A stretch of DNA of 64,000 nucleotides from assembly GCF_000975115.1 (NCBI RefSeq), contig NZ_BBRE01000001.1:496001-560000 (forward strand), in the 5' to 3' direction. This document shows positions 1 to 8,517 of this stretch, piece after piece (positions within the stretch are counted from its first letter, which is position 1; each line of letters begins with the position of its first letter). Position numbers and translations under genes: made by a program. This DNA is from Demequina oxidasica. GTDB lineage: Bacteria > Actinomycetota > Actinomycetes > Actinomycetales > Demequinaceae. Under the pieces are notes generated by a model that worked only from the letters and a program-made list of their open reading frames with translations, had not been told where the DNA came from and did no database searches.

Positions 1-2
1 TC

Positions 3-182
3 GAGAACCTGGCCGCGCTCCCCTGGGTCTCGGGCAATGAGAACGCGCTCGACCTCGTGCTGGCGAACGTCGTTTGCGACGACTGCTCGTCCTGGTACGA
101 CGCCGAGGTCTGGCACCGCACTGAGGACATCGAGTACGCGCTCGCGAAGGAGACGCAGGAGGCGCTCGATGACCTCATCTGA
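3..182 (+). CDS. Phage hypothetical protein, C-terminal part
   Basis: An open frame enters from the left edge and ends at the TGA at 180-182, giving 59 residues. It contains a CxxC pair (VVCDDCSSW), which may bind a metal. Its end overlaps the start of the next gene by 14 bases, as is common in phage operons. I do not recognise the family. It is co-directional with the replication and packaging genes, so it probably belongs to the early or DNA-metabolism module. Confidence 0.5.
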   Translation, partial: ENLAALPWVSGNENALDLVLANVVCDDCSSWYDAEVWHRTEDIEYALAKETQEALDDLI

Positions 183-1401
183 ACCGTCCTTGTGGGAGCG
201 AATCAGGGAGGCCCGCGAAAACGGCACCGTCAGCGCGCGCGTGATCGCCGAAGCCCGGCTGCTCCTGGACGAGACGCGGGCCAGTTCCGACGCGCGGCTC
301 TCGGCACTCGCCGCGGAGGTGATCCCGACCGCCGCCCCGGACCACTTGGTCCGCGAGGCCCTGGTCCAGATCCAGATCCGTGAGGAGGCGAAGCGGCGCT
401 ACGCGGAGGCCGTCAAGCCGCCCATGGAGCCGTTCGACCTCGGCACGCTGGAGGACCTGCTCGCCCGCCCCGCGCCTCCGAAGGACCGGATCGCCGGTCT
501 CATCCCGTGGGAGGCGGGAACGTCCATCGTCGCCCAACGCAAGACGGGAAAGACGACGTTCACGCTCAACTTGGCGCGGTCGCTCATCACGGGCGACCGG
601 TTCCTCGACCGGGACGTCCGCAAGATCGACGGCAACGTCGGCGTCCTCAACTTCGAGGTCAGCGGCGCTCAGTTCGGTCAGTGGGCTGGTGACGTAGGCG
701 TGCAGCACGACCGCATGGTCGTCGCCAACCTGCGAGGCCGGGCCAACCCGTTCACCCATCCCGACCACCTGGAGTCACTGGCCGCTGCGCTGCGGAAGCA
801 CGAGGTGGAGACGCTCCTCGTGGACCCGTTCGGCCGGGCGTTCGCGGGCACCGACCAGAACAGCAACTCCGAGGTCGGGCGGTGGCTACAGGAACTGGAC
901 CGGTTCGCTCGGGAGATGGTCGGCGCGCTGGACCTCGTGCTGGTTGTCCACGCGGGCTGGAAGGACTCGGGCCGGTCCCGTGGTGCGTCGGCGCTGGAGG
1001 ACTGGCCGGACTCGATCATCACACTCACCCGTGGGCGCAACGACGTCCGGCAGGTATCGGCTGACGGGCGCGACGTCGAGATGGAGCCGTCAGAGCTGAT
1101 CTACGACACCGACACCCGGACCCTCTCGCTGGGCGGCCAGGTCACCCCGAGCGGTGGTGACGAGGACCTGCTCGCCGCCGTGGTGGACCTGGTCAACCTG
1201 GAGGACTACGAGCCCGTCAAGGTCGGGGACATGGAGCAGGCCGTGCGCGACACGGCGGGCCTCCGAGTGCCCAAGGGCGGGCTCAAGAAGGCCCTCGCGC
1301 TGGGCGAGCAGCGCGGACTCCTGGCCGTCCAGGCCGGTGCCCGCAACGCGAAGTTCATTCACCGTGGCGGGCCGTCGTACGACTTCGGGCCGCTGGGCTA
1401 G
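169..1401 (+). CDS. Phage RecA/DnaB-like AAA ATPase (AAA_25, RepA type)
   Basis: This 410-residue protein has a P-loop (AQRKTGKTTF, about residue 120) and a Walker B-like strand (TLLVDPFGRAF, about 220). A later strand ending in VLVVHAGWKD matches the sensor region of RepA/DnaB-type AAA_25 ATPases. The last ~80 residues look like a winged-helix DNA-binding tail. I chose the ATG at 169 because the reading frame upstream of it is Arg/Ser-rich and lacks protein-like composition, and because this start overlaps the preceding stop. In small actinophages such ATPases usually sit in the replication module just before terminase. The role in replication initiation or helicase loading is inferred from the family. 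Confidence 0.8.
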   Translation: MTSSEPSLWERIREARENGTVSARVIAEARLLLDETRASSDARLSALAAEVIPTAAPDHLVREALVQIQIREEAKRRYAEAVKPPMEPFDLGTLEDLLARPAPPKDRIAGLIPWEAGTSIVAQRKTGKTTFTLNLARSLITGDRFLDRDVRKIDGNVGVLNFEVSGAQFGQWAGDVGVQHDRMVVANLRGRANPFTHPDHLESLAAALRKHEVETLLVDPFGRAFAGTDQNSNSEVGRWLQELDRFAREMVGALDLVLVVHAGWKDSGRSRGASALEDWPDSIITLTRGRNDVRQVSADGRDVEMEPSELIYDTDTRTLSLGGQVTPSGGDEDLLAAVVDLVNLEDYEPVKVGDMEQAVRDTAGLRVPKGGLKKALALGEQRGLLAVQAGARNAKFIHRGGPSYDFGPLG

Positions 1402-1540
1402 GTGTGGGGACTCGGGTGTGGGGACTCATCAGGGTAAAAGCCCAGGTCAGATGACGTATCCCCACAGTTCCCCACAGTCCCCACACCAGCACCCACACCC
1501 AGTCCCCACAGTCCCCCGCCCCCTTAGGGGGACTGGGGAC
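1401..1540. repeat. Intergenic cluster of GTGTGGGGACT repeats in both orientations
   Basis: A 13-base unit GGTGTGGGGACTC occurs twice in tandem (1401-1413 and 1415-1427). Its reverse complement AGTCCCCACACC lies at 1476-1487, with several shorter CCCCACA copies between 1459 and 1520. A GTCCCCC/GGGGGAC hairpin follows near 1510-1535. This sits between the ATPase and the terminase. It could be an operator or terminator array, or a packaging or replication site; the sequence alone does not decide. Confidence 0.6.
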
Positions 1541-1583
1541 AGGGGACTCGGCACACCAACATCACGTTCGTAAGGAGAAGCAG

Positions 1584-3578
1584 ATGCCGAAGGGCAGAGC
1601 AGCATCGCTCCCCGCCAAGGGCTCCACCATCGCGTGGAGGGGGGCCGCCGTGGCGAAGGCCAGGGCGTACATGAAGGGGGGCACCTCCTGGCCTACCCCC
1701 TGCGGCCAGTGTGGGCGGGGGGTGTCCCTGGACCAAGACTGGGTCGTCGGCCACATCAAGGCGCGGGCGACTCACCCGCAACTGACGTGGGACGCGGCGA
1801 ACTGGCGGATCGAGCATCGCAAGTGCAGCGACCGGACGGGTCAGTCGGTTGTGATCGAGAAGGCGAAGATCGCGGGAGCGCGGCAGGCTCACGCGCAGAC
1901 GTCCTCTCGTCCGTCGTCTCGTCCGACAGTGACAACGACGACGACAAATGGACGCGCTACTCACGCGAAGACATCCGAGCGTGAGGAATTTCCCTCGTCA
2001 GAAGGCTCCCGGCAGGCGCCGCCCCTGCTTTTGCATACATACGACGAGCCGTCCCCAGACGAAGCCAACGTCGCCCTCCTCTGGGACAGTCACGACCTGT
2101 CGGCCTACGCCTGGCTCCAGGACCTGGCCGTGGTCCCCGAGAACGCGAGCCCGCCGAGGTACATGACGCCGGTCCCGCACGACGCCGTCTGCTCCTACGG
2201 CTGGGAGGGCTGCGAGCACATGCCTCCGGGCGGACTCCCGCTGACCCCGTGGGCGCGCGACCGCATGGACGTCGCGCTCCGCTGGTGGCAGGACCTGTCC
2301 CTCCGGCGTCAGTTGGAGCACCGCGCGGACGGGAGCCTCTGCTTCCGCAAGAAGGTCGAGTCAGGTCCGCGTCGCGCCGGGAAGTCGGTCGGCCTGCGGA
2401 CGTGCGCGCTCTGGAGGATGGAGCACGGCGAGGCGCTGTTCGGTGAGGTCCAGACCGTGATCCACACCGGCTCGGACATGGCTATCTGCCGGGAGATCCA
2501 GCGGGCGGCCCGCCCGTGGGCAGGCGGCCAGGGGTGGACCGTGGCGAAGGGCATGGGCACCGAGATGATCGAGACGCCCGGTGGCGACCGTTGGCTGGTC
2601 CGGTCGCAGGAAGCCGTCTACGGATACGACGTCACGCTGGGCCTCGGTGACGAGTGCTGGAACGTCAAGCCCGACACGATCAACGAAGGTCTCGAGCCCT
2701 CGATGCTCGAGCGCCGGAACCCGCAGATGATCCTCACCAGCACGGCGCACCGCCGCGCGACCAGTCTGATGCGAGCCGAGCTGACATCCGCGCTGGGGAT
2801 GCACGACGCCCGCACGCTCCTGCTCCTCTGGGGAGCGTCGAAAGACGACGACCCTGGCGACCCTGACATCTGGCGGCGCGCGAGTCCTCACTGGACGGAG
2901 GAGCGCCGCCAGATGATCGCGGCGAAGTACGAGGCCGCGCTCGCCGGCGAGGAGGACCCGGAGTTTGACGACCCGGACCCGATGCGCGGCTTCCAGGCGC
3001 AGTACCTCAACGTCTGGTCCATCGCGGAGCCACGCCTGATCGGGAACCCGGTCATCGACGCGGACCCGTGGGCAGCGCTCGGGGTCGATACCCCGGCTCG
3101 GCCCGCCGACTCGGTCGCGGTGGAGGCGTGGTTCTCCGACGGCGTCGCCGTCGCCCGCGCCTGGAACCTCGGCAACGGGAAGGTCGTCGTGTCAGTCCAC
3201 GACAGCCCCGACCTGGAAGCCGCCGCCGATTACGTCGCCACGCTAGGCCACCGGAAGCCCGTCCTGGTCGGGCAGACGCTGGCCGACAACGCCGCATGGA
3301 AGCGGGCCAAGGTCCGCGTGAGTGGCGTAGGCACGGCCAGCCGCACCAGCGTCGGGGAACTCATGCGGGCACTTCAGGCGGACACACTCCGGCACGACCG
3401 CACGCCACTCCTGACAGAGCAAGTGCTCGCCATCCGTACCAGCCGGGGCGTCGACGGCCCGCGCATCCGCAGCACCGGACGGCTCGACGCGGTGAAGGCC
3501 GCGATGTGGGCGGCGCAGGAGGCGTCGGTGAAGGTCACGCGCTACGTGGGGCCGAGCCGGTTCCGGCGCACCTCCTGA
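1584..3578 (+). CDS. HNH endonuclease-terminase large subunit fusion
   Basis: Two enzymes appear joined in one 664-residue chain. Residues ~35-100 have an HNH layout: CGQC, then GHI, then an Asn in AANWR, then HRKC. Residues ~230-660 resemble a large terminase: P-loop SGPRRAGKS (~262), acidic strand TLGLGDECW (~350), Ser/Thr-rich coupling motif LTSTAH (~385) and a C-terminal RNaseH-like part beginning near VEAWFSDGVAVA (~515). In HK97-type phages HNH and TerL are usually separate genes, often with TerS between them. No TerS is visible here. AAGGAG lies just upstream of the ATG. The linker (~105-150) is Ser/Thr-rich. The protein packages DNA into proheads. Confidence 0.85.
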   Translation: MPKGRAASLPAKGSTIAWRGAAVAKARAYMKGGTSWPTPCGQCGRGVSLDQDWVVGHIKARATHPQLTWDAANWRIEHRKCSDRTGQSVVIEKAKIAGARQAHAQTSSRPSSRPTVTTTTTNGRATHAKTSEREEFPSSEGSRQAPPLLLHTYDEPSPDEANVALLWDSHDLSAYAWLQDLAVVPENASPPRYMTPVPHDAVCSYGWEGCEHMPPGGLPLTPWARDRMDVALRWWQDLSLRRQLEHRADGSLCFRKKVESGPRRAGKSVGLRTCALWRMEHGEALFGEVQTVIHTGSDMAICREIQRAARPWAGGQGWTVAKGMGTEMIETPGGDRWLVRSQEAVYGYDVTLGLGDECWNVKPDTINEGLEPSMLERRNPQMILTSTAHRRATSLMRAELTSALGMHDARTLLLLWGASKDDDPGDPDIWRRASPHWTEERRQMIAAKYEAALAGEEDPEFDDPDPMRGFQAQYLNVWSIAEPRLIGNPVIDADPWAALGVDTPARPADSVAVEAWFSDGVAVARAWNLGNGKVVVSVHDSPDLEAAADYVATLGHRKPVLVGQTLADNAAWKRAKVRVSGVGTASRTSVGELMRALQADTLRHDRTPLLTEQVLAIRTSRGVDGPRIRSTGRLDAVKAAMWAAQEASVKVTRYVGPSRFRRTS

Positions 3579-3587
3579 GGAGCCGTA

Positions 3588-3619
3588 GCGGGCCGGGGCA
3601 GGCAACTACCCCGGCCCGC
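3588..3619 (+). terminator. Hairpin after the terminase gene
   Basis: Perfect 11-bp GC stem (3588-3598 with 3609-3619) and a 10-base loop, starting 9 bases after the terminase stop. There is no U tract, so it could be a weak or factor-dependent terminator, or an mRNA-stabilising stem. Confidence 0.55.
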
Positions 3620-3731
3620 CGCCCTGCGACCGCTCAGAGACGGCCTCGCGCGCCCTGATGATGTGAATGGGCACAGCGCCCGAGCACGCGGCAGTCAACG
3701 TATTCTAATCACCTAGTCAAGTTCCGGTAAA

Positions 3732-4931
3732 ATGGAACGTATGGGCAGGTTCGCTGATTGGCTCTTCGCTAAGGCTCCCGAACCCGTCGTCAAGTTTGAC
3801 GCGATTAGTGGCGACGACATTCCGCCCTCCTTCTTCGGGCTCGCGACCTACGACGACCCGGTCGCCCCCGCCTGCAAGGTGGGCCGCCGCTCCGCGATCC
3901 AGGTCCCCGCCGTAAAGCGCGGGCGCGACATGGTCCCTGGCGTGCTGGGCACACTCCCCGTCGATCTCCTGAACGCGGAGAACCAGGTCGTTCAGACGAC
4001 TCTGCTGGAGCAGCCCGAGGCCGGCATCCCACGCTCTGTGACGCTCATCCGCACGTTCGAGGACATGTGGTTCGAGGGCGTCGCCTGGTGGCAGGTCACC
4101 GAGTACGGCTGGCACGGCTACCCGACGCGCGTGAAGCGGCTCGACCCGACGACCGTCACGGTCAAGCAGGACGGCAAGGTCTACACGACGGGCGCGGGCA
4201 ACTCCGGCGTCTCTTGGGACTGGGTCCCCGACGCGGACCTGATCCGCTTCGACGGCCCAAACGACGGCGTCCTGGTGGCCGGTGCGCGAGCGATCCGCAC
4301 GGCTCTGCGGCTGGACTCCTCCGCATCGAAGTACGCGGACGGGAACCAGCCCCTCGACTACTTCACACCGAAGGACGGGTACGACCCGGAGCAGGACGAC
4401 CTGGACGAGTTCATGGGCGACTGGGACGCTGCCCGGTCGCAGCACGCCACGGGCTACGTCCCGTCGTGGGTGGACTACAAAACGGCGGGCTGGAACCCCC
4501 AGCAACTTCAGCTCGCGGAGGCCCGCCAACACGCCGCGCTGGAACTCGCCCGCGCGATGGGCCTCGGCCCTGAGGACCTCGGCATCCCGGTGCCGACGAA
4601 CACCTACTTCAACGCCTTCGACCGGAAGCAGCACCGGCTCCAGAACACGCTCCGCGCGTTCATCGTGGCGTTCGAGGACCGGCTGTCCATGAACGACGTA
4701 ACGCCGCGCGGCTACCGCGTCCGCCTCAACCTCGGGGACCTGCTCCGCTCGGACGACCAGACCCGCATGACGGTCGCGTCGCAGGGCATGTACTCGAAGG
4801 TCCTCAGCCCGGACGAGGCCCGCCGCTACTTCGACCCGACGGCGACCTCCTTGGAGCCGCTGACCGCCCCTGCCCCGGACGGCACGCCCGACCCGGCAGG
4901 CAACACAACTCCAGCCCAGGAGGCAAAGTGA
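3732..4931 (+). CDS. Phage portal protein
   Basis: This 399-residue protein lies between terminase and the protease-capsid gene, the standard portal position. It has the mixed alpha/beta composition of SPP1/HK97-type portals, a mid-protein stretch rich in aromatic residues, and a long C-terminal helix-rich part with AFDRKQHRLQ followed by a Pro/Ala-rich tail. It would form the dodecameric ring at one capsid vertex and contact terminase. An alternative ATG lies three codons downstream (3741). The stop overlaps the next GTG start by four bases, indicating coupled translation. The family call rests mainly on position and composition. Confidence 0.75.
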   Translation: MERMGRFADWLFAKAPEPVVKFDAISGDDIPPSFFGLATYDDPVAPACKVGRRSAIQVPAVKRGRDMVPGVLGTLPVDLLNAENQVVQTTLLEQPEAGIPRSVTLIRTFEDMWFEGVAWWQVTEYGWHGYPTRVKRLDPTTVTVKQDGKVYTTGAGNSGVSWDWVPDADLIRFDGPNDGVLVAGARAIRTALRLDSSASKYADGNQPLDYFTPKDGYDPEQDDLDEFMGDWDAARSQHATGYVPSWVDYKTAGWNPQQLQLAEARQHAALELARAMGLGPEDLGIPVPTNTYFNAFDRKQHRLQNTLRAFIVAFEDRLSMNDVTPRGYRVRLNLGDLLRSDDQTRMTVASQGMYSKVLSPDEARRYFDPTATSLEPLTAPAPDGTPDPAGNTTPAQEAK

Positions 4932-6559
4932 GCGACTACCTGACGACCGCATCCGTCCTGTTCTCCGTGGACGTGGAGCAGCGGACCATCGAGGGCCTAC
5001 TCCTCCCGTTCGGCGTCGTTGGCGCGAACGGCCAAGGGAAGTTCCTGTTCGACGCGAAGACCGAGGCCGTGCTCCCCAAGGACGTGAGCCGCTTCAAGTT
5101 GAATCTGGACCACGGCTCGACCTACGTGGCGCACGCGCTGGAACTGTCCGCGACGGACCAGGGCCTCCGGGCCAAGTTCAAGGTCGCCCGTGGTCCCGAG
5201 GGCGACCGGGCGCTGTCGCTCGCGGAGGACGGTGTCTACGACGGCCTGTCCGCCGAACTCTCGGGCGACTCCAAGTTCACCAACCGCAACGGCGTCATGT
5301 ACGGCACGCGCGCGGTCATCAAGGGCGCTGCCCTCACCCCCATCCCGGCGTTCGACGACGCGCGGGTCACAAGTGTGGCGGCGTCCGCCGCCACAGAAGG
5401 AAAGGAGCCCGACATGGGCGACACCCCCACTGAGGTCGAGGCTCCGGATGCTCTCGACTTCACCGCGCTGGGCGCGAAGGTCGATGACCTCGCGACCAAG
5501 TTCGCGGAGATCACTCTCCCGCCACGGGAGGAGGTCCCGGCTGGTCACACGTTCTCCGTGACCGAGCCCCTGCCCTACCGCTTCGACGGCCAGGCGGGCG
5601 AGCACGAGTTCTCGACCGACCTGTTCGCCGCGACGATCCACCGGAATGGCGAGGCCGCCGAGCGCCTCCAGAAGTTCCTCAACGACGTCAACTTCGCCGC
5701 CGTGGACTCGGGCGACGTCACCGGCCTCAACCCGAGCCGCTACCGCCCCGACCTCTACGTCGATCAGGCGGTGAAGGCGACCCCGGTCACCGACGCCATC
5801 TCGATGGGCGGCCTCACCGACGCGACCCCGTTCGTCGTTCCAAAGTTCTCGTCCTCGTCCGGTGAGGTCGCCGACCACACCGAAGGCACCGAGCCCAGCG
5901 GCGCGGCGTTCACCGCCACGAGCCAGACGGTCACCCCGACTGCCGTGTCGGGTCTTGCCGAGGTCACCCGTGAGGTCGTGGACGCGGGCGGCAACCCGCA
6001 GGTGTCCGCGCTCCTCTGGACGCAGATGACCCGTGCCTACGCCAACGCGATCGAGATGAAGGCTGCGGCCTTCCTCAACGGCCTGACGCTCACGGAACTC
6101 GGGACCGCCGTGGTCGCCGGGGACACCCTCTCGGGTGTGGCCGCGAAGGTCGAGGCGGCGCTCGCCGGGCTCGTCTTCGTCGACGGCGGCGAGTACTTCA
6201 CGCGGGCGCTGGCCTCGTCGGGCCTCTACGGGGACCTGACCACGGTCACGGACTCGACGGGTCGCCGCCTGTACCCCCAGATCGCCCCGACCAACGCCAA
6301 CGGCACCACGGCCGACAAGTACCGCCGCGTCAACGTCGGAGGCTACGACCTCATCCCGGCTGGCTCGCTCGGCACGACGGCCAAGAAGTCGTACGTGTTC
6401 GACCCGGCCTTCGGCGGCATCTGGCACTCCGGAGCGACCCGCATCGCGCTGCCGGAGACGGTCGCGCTCGGTCTGCGGTTCGGCATCTGGGGCTACCAGG
6501 CCACGGCGGCGCTCGACACCAGCAAGATCCGGAAGATCACCTGGATCGCGCACGCCTGA
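4928..6559 (+). CDS. Prohead protease-major capsid protein fusion
   Basis: The chain has 543 residues. Residues ~1-155 resemble an HK97-type prohead protease (U35): a beta-rich start, a candidate catalytic His in NLDHGS (~59) and a Ser in DGLSAEL (~104). Residues ~160-540 look like an HK97-fold major capsid protein: a scaffold-like acidic Delta region, then a domain ending in FGIWGYQATAALD. One chain would supply protease, scaffold and shell; cleavage must separate them. Fused protease-capsids are known in some small actinophages. The GTG start overlaps the portal stop (GTGA). A strong hairpin follows. Confidence 0.85.
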   Translation: MSDYLTTASVLFSVDVEQRTIEGLLLPFGVVGANGQGKFLFDAKTEAVLPKDVSRFKLNLDHGSTYVAHALELSATDQGLRAKFKVARGPEGDRALSLAEDGVYDGLSAELSGDSKFTNRNGVMYGTRAVIKGAALTPIPAFDDARVTSVAASAATEGKEPDMGDTPTEVEAPDALDFTALGAKVDDLATKFAEITLPPREEVPAGHTFSVTEPLPYRFDGQAGEHEFSTDLFAATIHRNGEAAERLQKFLNDVNFAAVDSGDVTGLNPSRYRPDLYVDQAVKATPVTDAISMGGLTDATPFVVPKFSSSSGEVADHTEGTEPSGAAFTATSQTVTPTAVSGLAEVTREVVDAGGNPQVSALLWTQMTRAYANAIEMKAAAFLNGLTLTELGTAVVAGDTLSGVAAKVEAALAGLVFVDGGEYFTRALASSGLYGDLTTVTDSTGRRLYPQIAPTNANGTTADKYRRVNVGGYDLIPAGSLGTTAKKSYVFDPAFGGIWHSGATRIALPETVALGLRFGIWGYQATAALDTSKIRKITWIAHA

Positions 6560-6570
6560 GCCCCCTGAAC

Positions 6571-6607
6571 CAGCGGGGGTCAGGTTTCCAGTCCCTGGCC
6601 CCCGCTG
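6571..6607 (+). terminator. Hairpin after the capsid gene
   Basis: A 14-bp stem with one G-T pair (6571-6584 with 6594-6607) lies 11 bases after the capsid stop. Attenuating hairpins directly behind the major capsid gene are common in phages and help keep capsid transcript in excess. Confidence 0.6.
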
Positions 6608-6633
6608 CACCACTCGGAAAGGAGTGACTACCG

Positions 6634-6951
6634 ATGCCCACGGCACCCAACCTGGACGACGTCAAGGCGTACCTGGGCGAAGACCACTCCTGGACCGACG
6701 ACGAGATCGAGAACGCGCTGGCATCCGAGATGGTCGCCCAGGCCCACGTCGTCAACGTCCCTGCGGACGCCGACTACCCGGATGACCTCACCACCGCCCT
6801 CTGCCGACGCACCGTGCGAGCCCTGAACATGAAGGCCAACCCGCTCGGGTACGTGTTCGGCGTGGAGGGGGACGCGTCTTTCATCTCGGCCAACGACTCC
6901 GAGATCAAGCGGCTGGAAGCGCCCTACCGGAAGCGGAGGGTCGTCCGATGA
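6634..6951 (+). CDS. Head-tail connector (gp6/gp15-like adaptor)
   Basis: This 105-residue, mostly helical protein begins PNLDDVKAYLGEDHSWTDDE, the typical opening of gp6/gp15-type connector proteins. It lies directly after the capsid gene and would bind the portal ring. A clear GGAAAGGAG ribosome site precedes the ATG. The stop overlaps the next start (ATGA), so the connector and following gene are probably translated together. Confidence 0.7.
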   Translation: MPTAPNLDDVKAYLGEDHSWTDDEIENALASEMVAQAHVVNVPADADYPDDLTTALCRRTVRALNMKANPLGYVFGVEGDASFISANDSEIKRLEAPYRKRRVVR

Positions 6952-7289
6952 CGGCCCGCGCTGACATCGCCGCCGCGCTCAGCAGCGTCGAGGGCGTGAA
7001 CGTCACCGACTACTACCGCCAGAGCCTGAAGACCGGAGACGGTTTCATGCGCCTGGCAGTCAGGAACCGCCCGGACAACGGCTTCGGGTGGATCGACACC
7101 TACGAGGCCTGGATCGCCTTGCCCCAGGCGGAAGCCGACGCGGAGAGGTGGCTCGAAGCCAACCTCTCCTCGCTCTGCAACGCCGCCAGCACCGTCGCAA
7201 TCGTGACGAGTGCTACCCCCTCCGAACTCGCTCTGTCGGCCTCTGCGGTCGTCAGCGGCGTGATCATCGCCTGCTCAGTGGCCATCTAG
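6948..7289 (+). CDS. Putative head-tail joining or tail terminator protein
   Basis: A small protein of 113 residues between the connector and the tail-tube gene, where small siphoviruses encode stopper and tail terminator proteins. The start overlaps the connector stop. The sequence has alpha/beta character with a hydrophobic, Ala/Ser/Val-rich C-terminal third (about residues 80-113). I do not recognise a specific family, so the role is inferred from position only. Confidence 0.5.
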   Translation: MTARADIAAALSSVEGVNVTDYYRQSLKTGDGFMRLAVRNRPDNGFGWIDTYEAWIALPQAEADAERWLEANLSSLCNAASTVAIVTSATPSELALSASAVVSGVIIACSVAI

Positions 7290-7301
7290 GAAGGAACCCC
7301 C

Positions 7302-7733
7302 ATGAGCGCCTCTCCCCTCGGTACACGGTCGCTGAAGTTGCAGATCGGCGACACCGAATTCAACACCGATGTCAGCAACGTCCGCATCACCTCGCAGGAG
7401 TCCGACAGCGACTTCGTCTCGTTCGCGGACGCGGCGGCGGGCGGTGCCCGCGAGTACCGCCTCGTCTGCACCGCGACGCAGGACCCCGCCGACCCGGACT
7501 CCATCTGGAACATGGTCTGGACTCAGGCTGGCGAGGACGCCGAGGTCACGCTCGACCCCTACGGCGGCGGCGAGCCCAGCCCGACCAACCCGATCATCGA
7601 GGGCACCGTGGTCATCTCGGAGCCGGACGGCGACCTGCTCGGCGGCGAGGCCAACGCCTCGACCACGGCCAAGTTCACGTTCGACATCGAGTGGACCTTC
7701 AAGGCCAAGCCGGACCTCATCACAGGGGCCTGA
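7302..7733 (+). CDS. Major tail (tube) protein
   Basis: This 143-residue beta-rich protein starts SPLGTRSLKLQIGDTEF and ends with a TTAKFTFDIEWTFKAKPD strand, a layout seen in tail tube proteins of small actinophages. It is preceded by AAGGAA. It would polymerise around the tape measure to form the tail tube. The next gene encodes a clearly similar protein in the same order of motifs, so the two are paralogues. Confidence 0.7.
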   Translation: MSASPLGTRSLKLQIGDTEFNTDVSNVRITSQESDSDFVSFADAAAGGAREYRLVCTATQDPADPDSIWNMVWTQAGEDAEVTLDPYGGGEPSPTNPIIEGTVVISEPDGDLLGGEANASTTAKFTFDIEWTFKAKPDLITGA

Positions 7734-7734
7734 C

Positions 7735-8139
7735 GTGGGCACGACTCCGCTGAACGCTCGGTCGCTCACACTCACTGTGGGCGGGTACGAGTACGCGGGC
7801 GAGGTCTCCGGCCTCCGCATCGTGACGGCGGAGTCGGGCGACCTGCCCCTCGTGGCTGGCCCCTACGACGAGAGCGACTACGCCCTCGCCGCTACGGCGG
7901 TGCAGGACGTGGCCGACCCGACGAGCCTCTGGCGCGCGGCATGGGAGCGCGGCGGCGAACGTGCCGCCGTCGTCATCTACCCCTACGGCGACAGCGGCGT
8001 CCGCATCGAGGGCGAGGTGTTCATCAAGCCCGTGGTCGGTGACGCCTTCGGCGGTGACGCCAACCCCAGCGCCTCGGGTCGGTTCACGTTCGACCTGGAG
8101 TGGCCCTTCACGGGACGCCCGCAGATCGGGGAGGAGTAG
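7735..8139 (+). CDS. Second tail-tube-like protein, paralogue of the preceding gene
   Basis: The 134-residue protein starts at a GTG one base after the preceding stop. It aligns along its whole length with the previous protein: LNARSLTLTVGGYEYAGEV against LGTRSLKLQIGDTEFNTDV, VQDVADPTSLWRAAW against TQDPADPDSIWNMVW, DAFGGDANPSASGRFTFDLEWPF against DLLGGEANASTTAKFTFDIEW. This is a tandem duplication that has diverged. It may form a second layer, a tail terminator or a decoration. Known siphophages normally have one tube protein. Confidence 0.7.
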   Translation: MGTTPLNARSLTLTVGGYEYAGEVSGLRIVTAESGDLPLVAGPYDESDYALAATAVQDVADPTSLWRAAWERGGERAAVVIYPYGDSGVRIEGEVFIKPVVGDAFGGDANPSASGRFTFDLEWPFTGRPQIGEE

Positions 8140-8141
8140 CC

Positions 8142-8516
8142 ATGCCTGTTGAGGTCGAGGGGATGCGCAAGGCCCTCCGCGAGATGGAGAAACTCGGCGT
8201 CGACGTGGAAGACATGAAGGACGTCTTCTCCGGCATCGCCACCGAGGCGGCGCGCGTCATGGAGGGGCTCGCCCCGAGCAAGTCCGGCGCGCTCCGCGCG
8301 TCGATCCGTGGCAACCGGGCCAAGAACAAGGCCGTGGTCCGCATCGGCAAGGCGAGGGTCCCCTACGCCGGACCGATCAACTACGGCTGGCCCAAGCGCA
8401 ACATCCGCCCCGCCAACTTCACGGCTCGCACCGACGCCGTGATGGAGGAGAAGGCGGAGGACATGCTCCTCGACGGCATCGAGGGGCTCATCAAGAGATT
8501 CGAGACTGGAGACTGA
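8142..8516 (+). CDS. HK97 gp10-like head-tail protein
   Basis: This 124-residue protein has the features of the HK97 gp10 family: an N-terminal helix, a central APSKSGALRASIR segment and a C-terminal ANFTARTDAVMEEKAEDML helix. Family members act in head-tail joining or tail completion. In most phages this gene lies before the tube gene; here it follows the two tube genes. The start ATG lies two bases after the preceding stop. Confidence 0.65.
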   Translation: MPVEVEGMRKALREMEKLGVDVEDMKDVFSGIATEAARVMEGLAPSKSGALRASIRGNRAKNKAVVRIGKARVPYAGPINYGWPKRNIRPANFTARTDAVMEEKAEDMLLDGIEGLIKRFETGD

Positions 8517-8517
8517 A

